NCBI RefSeq assembly: GCF_026210795.1
Contig: NC_089439.1
Coordinates: 2,170,001-2,234,000, forward strand
DNA from: Rhizophagus irregularis
Lineage: Eukaryota; Glomeromycota; Glomeromycetes; Glomerales; Glomeraceae
Reading direction: 5' to 3'
Length of the DNA stretch: 64,000 nucleotides
Part shown: positions 57,788-64,000 of the stretch, in pieces
Position numbering within the stretch: the stretch's first letter is position 1
Layout of the letters: every line of letters starts with the position of its first letter
Made by a program: the position numbers and the translations under genes
Notes under the pieces: model-generated
The model's database searches: none
Told to the model about the DNA's origin: nothing
Seen by the model: the letters and a program-made list of their open reading frames with translations, nothing else

Positions 57788-58882
57788 TTATTTAAAAGAA
57801 TCAAGATCTTCATTTTTTAAAGAGGCAAACTCATCAAGAAAATAAGACTTTCCTCCTCCTGATGCAAATTGAAGTGCGAAAAGAGGATAGAATATTCTAT
57901 CGTTTAAATCCAATTTATTATCTCTTGCGAGTTGAACTTTAAAATACTGGTCCAAAATATATTTATATGCCTCATAAAATGACTCTTCTTGGCCTTTTCT
58001 TTCAAGCTTATTTAAATTAGCGCAAAGTTTATGTGGTTTACTGAAATCATCCTTAAGTCCCTTTTGTTTCAATAAATATTCCACTATAGATTCGGGAGTA
58101 GATCTGGAAGCAAAACCTTTAGATTTGCATGAAAGCATGAAAGTAACAAGAAATATCAGTACAACATAATGCTTGCAACGATAATGTATGGTTCTATTCA
58201 CCATGTAATTACATACCTGTTAGTCTTTCTTTTTTCAAGTTTTGACTTATATTTTCTTCGCCTAAGTTAAACTCTTCCGTCTTCCTTTTGCCTGATCGAA
58301 TGAAAAATAAGAGGTGAGATAACGCAAATTTCTTGTTCGAGAAGTAAAACATTGAGACACTTACCAGTAGTAGAAATGAGGGCTACAAAGATATGAAATA
58401 TAATTAAAAAAAGAATATGATACAGTGCAAGGTTAAAAATTAAATAAAGGTATTTTTTTCAACTGTAAATTTCAATAAAACATTGAGAGACACTTACCAG
58501 TAACAGGGATGATGGCAATAATGTGGATGTTAGTCACTATAAAATTTTTATTATTTAATTCATCTTGAAAATATTCTTCAAACAATTCTTGAAATTCCAT
58601 TTCTTTTCCATCAAGTTCTTGTACAATGTCTTCTTCGGTAGAAATATTTTTTTCTTTGATCTCTTTTTTCTTGACATTAACTTTCCAGAGTTTCAGTTTG
58701 TGCATGACAGTTTCATCAATCTCATTCCTAATACAGATATAATTCAAGATACTTCCAGACTTGAAAATGTTAAGCTTATATATATGTTTGCCAAGTGTGA
58801 TGTATCTTGTGCCTTCATGATTGTAAATTTCAATTGCAAAAGTGTCAGAAGAGCCTAGAACGTAACAATTGAACGTGAACAA
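57788..58882 (-). pseudogene. Crinkler (CRN) effector N-terminal half: ubiquitin-like domain to Walker A
   Basis: Exons on the minus strand are 58882-58498, 58382-58365 (18 nt), 58291-58217 and 58116-57788. All junctions are GT-AG and in phase, giving 268 codons. Residues 1 to about 125 form the Crinkler N-terminal ubiquitin-like domain (start FTFNCYVLG, then LKLWKVNV and the closing IHIIAIIPVTG), used in this family for delivery or localisation. A linker KRKTEEF follows, then FASRSTPESIVEYLLKQKGL and a helical region, then FASGGGKSYFLDE, the Walker A of the P-loop NTPase, about 20 residues before the stop. The expected ATG position is TTG. The rest of the NTPase and effector domain is missing here but present at 49147-47093 in the same orientation. 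It is probably not functional. Confidence 0.8.
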
Positions 58883-59314
58883 ATGTAAGTTAAAAAGAAG
58901 TAAGTTAAAAAAAGTTGAAAGAGTTTTTTTGAGGGTATATATATTTGTAAAACCTCATCATGACTGATAAAATAGACTCGGTGGCTTATTATAAGTTTAA
59001 AGAAATGATAGCATGAAAAAATTCTCATGAGTAATTATCACGAGTATTTATTAATTATTTATTAATTACTATTACGCAATTTTTCGGTCATACAGTTGAC
59101 TATATATATTTGACTAAAAAAAAATAAAGCGCAGTAACTCACTCATATTTTCAATCTAAAACCGTTACGTTGAAGTAGTTTGAAGGAAATATTTGCGAGA
59201 AATTATTAACAACATTAAAGCCTGAATTATATAATACGCAATTAAGGTATGAATGTGCAAATTAATGACCATTTTTTATATAGTTTTCTAAGGACCTTAC
59301 TAATACCTTACTAG
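58883..59314. other. AT-rich spacer
   Basis: 5' flank of the minus-strand Crinkler half. No gene was seen. Confidence 0.4.
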
Positions 59315-59984
59315 ATCACAGAACGCAAACAACATAAAATTTTGGCAGGACTTTACGTATCTTGGAGAAAATCATATAAAAGTGAATGGGTTGCTCTACC
59401 AAAAAAGAAGATCAATGGAAAATATGTGACAAATATACAAACATGGACATGCAATTGTCCATCTTATTTATTAAGCCGTTTCTTTATATGCAAACATCTT
59501 GTGCAACAGTCTCAATTAAAACTGATCCTCAGTTTTTTCGAGATGTTCAAAGACAGGGTAAATATCCATTTTTAATTCATCCTAATATTTCTAATGCTAA
59601 TACACCAGATATAACTATTGATAATTTATCTGAATTAACAAGTAATATATTTAAGGGTATGTTCTTAACATTAATAATATTTTTTTTTTACATTCACATA
59701 TTCAATAATTAATATTATATACTTAAATACATTCAAGATAATACTTTAAAGGATATTACTAATGTGACAGATAAAGAAAATAATGATAGTTCAAATAAAT
59801 TTATGATGTTAAAGAAATTATAGATGAGCAAGAAATGTTAGAAAATCGACAATGGATTCAAGCTGTTGATAATGGATTTAATGGTATTATAAAAATTATT
59901 AAAGATGTAAAAACATATCGGAATAGAACAACAAACCCACGAACCTGGAAAGACCATAACAATACTACCATGTTTTTGGGACCG
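59315..59984 (+). pseudogene. MULE transposase relic with SWIM zinc finger
   Basis: The plus strand reads ITERKQHKILAGLYVSWRKS then a SWIM-type finger TWTCNCPSYLLSRFFICKHL (C-x-C..C-x-H), typical of Mutator-like transposase C-termini and related host proteins. A frameshift near 59500 leads to TDPQFFRDVQRQGKYPFLIH in another frame. An in-phase intron (GTATGT at 59657, TTCAAG to 59737) then joins DNTLKDITNVTDKENNDSS. A second frameshift near 59801 leads to VKEIIDEQEMLENRQWIQAV and TWKDHNNTTMFLGP. No DDE catalytic core is present. It is a decayed C-terminal fragment. Confidence 0.65.
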
Positions 59985-60560
59985 GTAAATATATTTAAAC
60001 TGATAGTTTAATTATTGTTTGATTTATTAATTTATCCTAAAATTAACTTCTTTATTAGTAGTAATTAAATTTTTTTCTTTGGTGTATTCAAGTATTTGGA
60101 AAATATACAGTATAAAATCGAAATAAAGTCAAAATTGTGGTTTTTTACCTTTTCACCTCTTTAGATTTAAAGTGTTCAGATATGTAGAGGAAATTATTTG
60201 AAAATAAATACGTTTTATTAAAATTATTAGACTTTATTATTACGTTAATTACATTATTAAAATATAATAAATAATTAAAAACAATAAAAATACTATATTT
60301 TATATTTTCATTACTTAAATACTGCATTGACGAAAATTTTCTCTTAGGTAAATTATTAACACCATTATAATGTTTAAATGAAAAACAAAAATAAATTTGG
60401 AATTCAATTTGCTGATCAGATTAGATTTGGTATGAAAATTTGTTGATCCTATTTTTGGTATTAGCAATTTGATCGGCCAATGTTAGTTTGTCATTATCAA
60501 AATATGGGCATGATCTGCACAATTTTTTTCCGGAAGTATTATAGTACTTATTAATAGTAC
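59985..60560. other. AT-rich spacer
   Basis: No gene was seen. Confidence 0.4.
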
Positions 60561-60619
60561 TAGACAGGACAGGACAAGACAAGACAGGACAGGACAGGAC
60601 AGGACAGGACAGGACAGGG
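60561..60619. repeat. GGACA pentanucleotide microsatellite
   Basis: About 11 tandem units of GGACA with two AAGAC variants. The minus strand reads TGTCC repeats. Confidence 0.95.
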
Positions 60620-61048
60620 ACAGAATTCTTAAACCACAATTTTGTGATTTAGAGCTTCCTGTGGTACTTTTATGTCATATTAAGTTTAACCATCAAATTG
60701 TAGGTTTTTTAATTTTGTTGATCATTTTTATTCACTAAATTTAAAAAAAAACACTTCAACCGCAAATTCACAATTCATTATAACACAAAAAAAAAAATTT
60801 TTTATTTTTTAAAGAATGTTGTGTTAACATGTAATAAGTGATTAATAAAAAAATATTTTGAAACATTTTTTAATTATTTTAACAAAAAAAATGTTGCGAA
60901 AACATTTTTTATTAATAAAAAAAACAGTTTCGCAACATTTTTTAATTGTTTTAATAGAAAACATTGCGAAACTGTTTCTTTAATAATAATTTTATAAAAA
61001 AAATGGTTTTCACAAACGTTTTTAATTATTTTAACAAAAAACGTTTTT
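60620..61048. other. AT-rich spacer with GTTTCGCAACATTTTTTAAT repeats
   Basis: Between about 60.8 and 61.04 kb, words around TTGCGAAA/TTTCGCAA and ACATTTTTTA recur in both orientations and could form hairpins. No gene was seen. Confidence 0.4.
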
Positions 61049-61625
61049 TATTAGGTCCATCACTCCTTTCGTCTCTCTTCAACTTTCCATTACTCCCTTT
61101 CGTCTCCCATCATCACTCCTCTTCATCTTCCCATTACTCCTTTTCGTCTCCCATCAATCTTTTTCGTCTCCCATCACTCTTTTTCGTCTCCCATCACTCT
61201 TTTTCGTCTCCCATCACTCTTTTTCGTCTCCCATCACTCCTTTCGTCTCCCATCGTTCTTTTTCGTCTCCCATCACTCCTTTCGTCTCCCATCACTCCTC
61301 TTCATCTTCCCATCACTTCTTTTCATCTTCCATTACTCCTTTTCGTCTCCCATCACTCCTTTTCGTCTCCAAACACTTCTTTTTACCTCCCATCATTCCT
61401 CTTCATCTTTCCATCACTCTTTTTCGTCTCCCATCACTCCTTTTCGTCTCCCAACACTTCTTTTTGCCTCCCATCATTCCTCTTCATCTTTCCATCACCC
61501 TTTTTCGTCTCCCATCACTCCTCTCCATCTTTCCATCACTCTTTTTGTCTCCCATCGTTCCTTTTCGTCTCCCATCACTCCTCTTCATCTTTCTATCACT
61601 CCTTTTCGTCTCCCATCACTGGTCA
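61049..61625. repeat. Minisatellite, about 20-bp unit, about 28 copies
   Basis: The unit is TTTTTCGTCTCCCATCACTC, with variants CTTCATCTTCCCATCACTCC and TTTTTGCCTCCCATCATTCC. A larger period of about 100 bases is visible, where the variants recur in the same order (61371-61450 and 61443-61520). An open frame of 241 codons (60964-61689, rich in S, H, F, P and L) runs through it because no unit contains a stop. I regard that as a by-product. Confidence 0.9.
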
Positions 61626-62253
61626 TTTTTTTTTTTACAATAACTTCCACTTAAAAGATCTTTCAAAAGTATGTCAAGCTCCCCCATGAAAATGACCTCT
61701 TGTTAGAAAAAAAAGCTTGTTTTATTGAAAAATGCGTTAGTGTGAAAAAAAACAAGTTATCGTTAAAACACTAAAAGATTTGTTGGTTGCCGATCGTACT
61801 AAAATAGAAAAGCTTGATTTGAAATGTATTTATATAATCAGCAAATCAATACCAAAGATGGGGGATCAGCATCTTAAAATGGAAATCACTCAAAAACTAA
61901 TCTTATGTTAACGTTAAGTTAACGTTAACCTATCATGACATGTCAATCATTTCAAGTCATAACAATAACGTGACGCGCCACCCACCCACCATAGGGTGAT
62001 ATTGCACTTATATAGAATGATCTTTCTTGCTTAAAAATTATGGGATAAAATTTTTAGCAAATCATGTGAAAACTGAATAATTTTTTTGTTAGCCAAAAAT
62101 GATCAACAACCGGATGACAAATTTTAATATTATGTAAATAAACAATTTGTTTGTATTACTTATTTAAATGTAGATACATTTTTTTTTTATTTTGAACCAA
62201 AAAATAAACAATAATCAAATGGTAAATTTTCATTATCGTCATCATTACATTAT
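61626..62253. other. AT-rich spacer
   Basis: It contains TTAACGTTAAGTTAACGTTAA (61910-61930, nested palindromes) and degenerate copies of a phrase (AAATGATCAACAACCGGATG) that recurs in 62.99-63.5 kb. Confidence 0.4.
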
Positions 62254-62991
62254 CGTTATAATTAAAGTTGCCTGCCGAAATTAGGGAGTTTCGGCATGTC
62301 AAAATTGTCAAAACTATTTTAACATGTCAAAATTGTCGAAACCTAAAAATATTACATTTCACGTAATAACTCGGCGTCCAATGATCGTAGAAAGATGCAC
62401 CATAGCTCGTTGGAATCGTCTCATAACTACGAGTCGAATGGTGGTTAAATCATCTTTCTACGATCACTGGATGCCGAGATATTAAGCGAAACGTCAAAAA
62501 TCGGCATTTTGTATTTTGCGATACTGCGCCATTTGACGTTTCGTCTATTATCTCGGCATCCAATGATCGTAGAAAGATGATTTAACCACCATTCGACTCG
62601 TCGTTATGAGACGATTCCAACGAGCTATGGTGCATCTTTCTACGATCATTGGATGCTGAGTTATTAAGTGAAACGTCAAATGGCGCAGTATCACAAAATA
62701 CAAAATGCTGATTTTTGACGTTTCGCTCAATATCTCGGCATCCAGTGATCGTAGAAAGACGATCTAACCACCATTCGACTCGTCATTATGAGACGATTCC
62801 AACGAGCTATGGTGCATCTTTCTATGATCATTGGATGCCGAGTTATTACGTGAAACGTAATATTTTTAGGTTTCGACAATTTTGACATGTCGAAACTATT
62901 TCGGCATTTTGGCATTTCTACAGGTTTTAGTTTCAACATTTCGACAATAGCCTGTAGAGTTTTGGCAGGCAACTTTAGTTATAATGCTATC
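62254..62991. mobile_element. Second nested foldback element (about 740 bp)
   Basis: The outer inverted repeats run GTTATAATTAAAGTTGCCTG on the left, reversed on the right as CAGGCAACTTTAGTTATAAT. Inside are three palindromic units of about 120 bases (about 62364-62484, 62546-62667 and 62728-62850). Each is framed by CTCGGCATCCAATGATCGTA and GAAAGATG, with the reverse at its other end, and contains TAGCTCGTTGGAATCGTCTC. The core is related to that of the element at 1-1020. The 60-81-codon minus-strand frames are by-products. Confidence 0.85.
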
Positions 62992-64000
62992 ATGAAAATT
63001 TTTTCAGGGTAGTAATTCTAAAAATGATTAACAATCAGATAATAAAATTGTTGTTTTATTATAATGTTATCATAAAATTTTTTTTCTCAACAATTGGATG
63101 ATAAAATTAAATAAATGTTATATCAAGTAATTTTTTATTTTGAACAAAACAATAAACAACAACTAAATGGTAAAATTTCATTATCATTGTCTTATTATTA
63201 TGATATTCAGTTATCATAATTTTCCAGAACTAAAAATGATCAACAATCGGATAGTAGAATTGTTTTATTACAATATAATCGTGAAAAATTTTTTTCCAGA
63301 GCCGTAATTCCAAAAATGATATTAAATAAATGCTTTATCAAGTAATAAACAATTTTTCTGTATTGTTATTTAAAGTTAATCACATATTCTGATATATATA
63401 TTTTTTTATTTTTAAACCAAAAAATAAACAACAATCAAGATAATTAACCTTAAAATGATTAACAAGTGAAATAACTAAGCCAAAAATGATTAACAAGCAA
63501 AATAAACCGAAAATGATCATCCTTTACCAAATGAGAAAAAAATTATGTTAATAGCTAGTTAAGAGTAATTTCTCATTTTTTTTTATAGATATGTTAAATA
63601 TAATCAAAAATTTTGCAAATAAAGTGAAAGTTATGGTTTGGCTAGAAAAGCCCGGCGAGCGAAGCGAGCCAAATGAAATTGCATCATCGTAATAAATCAC
63701 ATGAATATTTAATACACAATCACATGATCTACCAGTAATTTTTCCACCAGTTAAAATTTAGAAATTCTCTTTAAATCTTAAAAACTATTTATCATAATTA
63801 TGATACTGTATGGTAGTATAAACCAACTTAATTAAAAAAAAAGTCAGAATTATTACAGTTCTAATTATACTATGACTATAGCTCCCTGCCATGTTTAATG
63901 TTAACTTGTTATAATATGCAATTTACTATAAAATAAAGCAATTTTTTTTTATTGATACAGTTGCCATATTTAGTATCAGTACACAAAAGTCACGTTACCG
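62992..64000. repeat. AT-rich stretch with irregular short repeats
   Basis: AAAAATGATTAACAATCGGA/AAACAACAATCAAATGGTAA phrases recur about every 70-100 bases from 62.1 to 63.5 kb. A GC-rich mirror motif GGCGAGCGAAGCGAGCC stands out at about 63653-63669. No gene was seen. Confidence 0.5.

Noticed and set aside
58565-58858. 97-codon plus-strand frame
   Set aside because: Antisense of the Crinkler ubiquitin-like exon.
60421-60639. 72-codon minus-strand frame containing repeated PVLSC
   Set aside because: It is the translated GGACA microsatellite.
62548-62972. Two minus-strand frames (60 and 81 codons) with near-identical segments
   Set aside because: They lie wholly within the palindromic units of the foldback element.
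1-64000. tRNA genes or a CRISPR array
   Set aside because: No cloverleaf with a convincing B box was found by eye, and the tandem repeats lack the repeat-spacer pattern; the genome is eukaryotic.

Overview
The window looks like nuclear DNA of an arbuscular mycorrhizal fungus (Glomeromycotina, close to Rhizophagus). It is very AT-rich. Genes are sparse, with short GT-AG introns. The recognisable families are ones known to be expanded in that group: single-exon F-box/leucine-rich proteins, Crinkler-type effectors with a ubiquitin-like N-terminus plus P-loop NTPase plus nuclease-like domain, Rhizophagus-style kinase fragments and MULE relics. The organism assignment is inference from content; no marker gene is present.

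Layout. 1-1020: a nested foldback element. 1-12 kb: hairpin (MITE-like) elements and two divergent copies of a small CxxC protein gene (3243-3596 minus, 7762-8100 plus), with a possible third relative at 10331. 12447-13916 and 25613-27049: two intact F-box proteins. Between them lie AT-rich DNA, hairpin elements, a SINE-like insertion with a 17-bp duplication, and exon-like remains of unrecognised genes (16.5-17.9 and 21.3-22.0 kb). 30477-31787 minus: a four-exon seven-transmembrane receptor-like gene. 36416-37287: a two-exon bZIP factor. 39276-39515 minus: a broken fragment. 40306-41011: a two-exon acidic protein. 44.06-44.57 kb minus: possible exons. 45332-46440: a kinase remnant whose catalytic centre is missing.

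47.1-58.9 kb holds the most interesting structure. On the minus strand, the N-terminal half of a Crinkler (58882-57788) stops just after its Walker A motif. The rest of a Crinkler (49147-47093: Walker B, sensor, nuclease-like domain) lies 8.6 kb further on in the same orientation. Between them are a polyadenylated intronless element encoding an RRM-bearing ORF1-like protein (49240-51202), AT-rich decayed repeats and a 172-bp satellite. The simplest reading is one Crinkler split by inserted and expanded repeat DNA, then decaying (lost ATG, three TAG codons, a TTAA-flanked hairpin insertion and a frameshift).

59.3-64 kb: a MULE/SWIM-finger relic, a GGACA microsatellite, a 20-bp minisatellite and a second nested foldback element (62254-62991). 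Its core motif is related to that of the element at 1-1020.

The genes that look functional (two F-box proteins, receptor, bZIP, small CxxC pair, acidic protein, ORF1-like) do not form a pathway. This is an accessory, repeat-dominated region. No tRNA, rRNA or CRISPR was seen. All exon models were drawn by eye from splice signals and reading frame.
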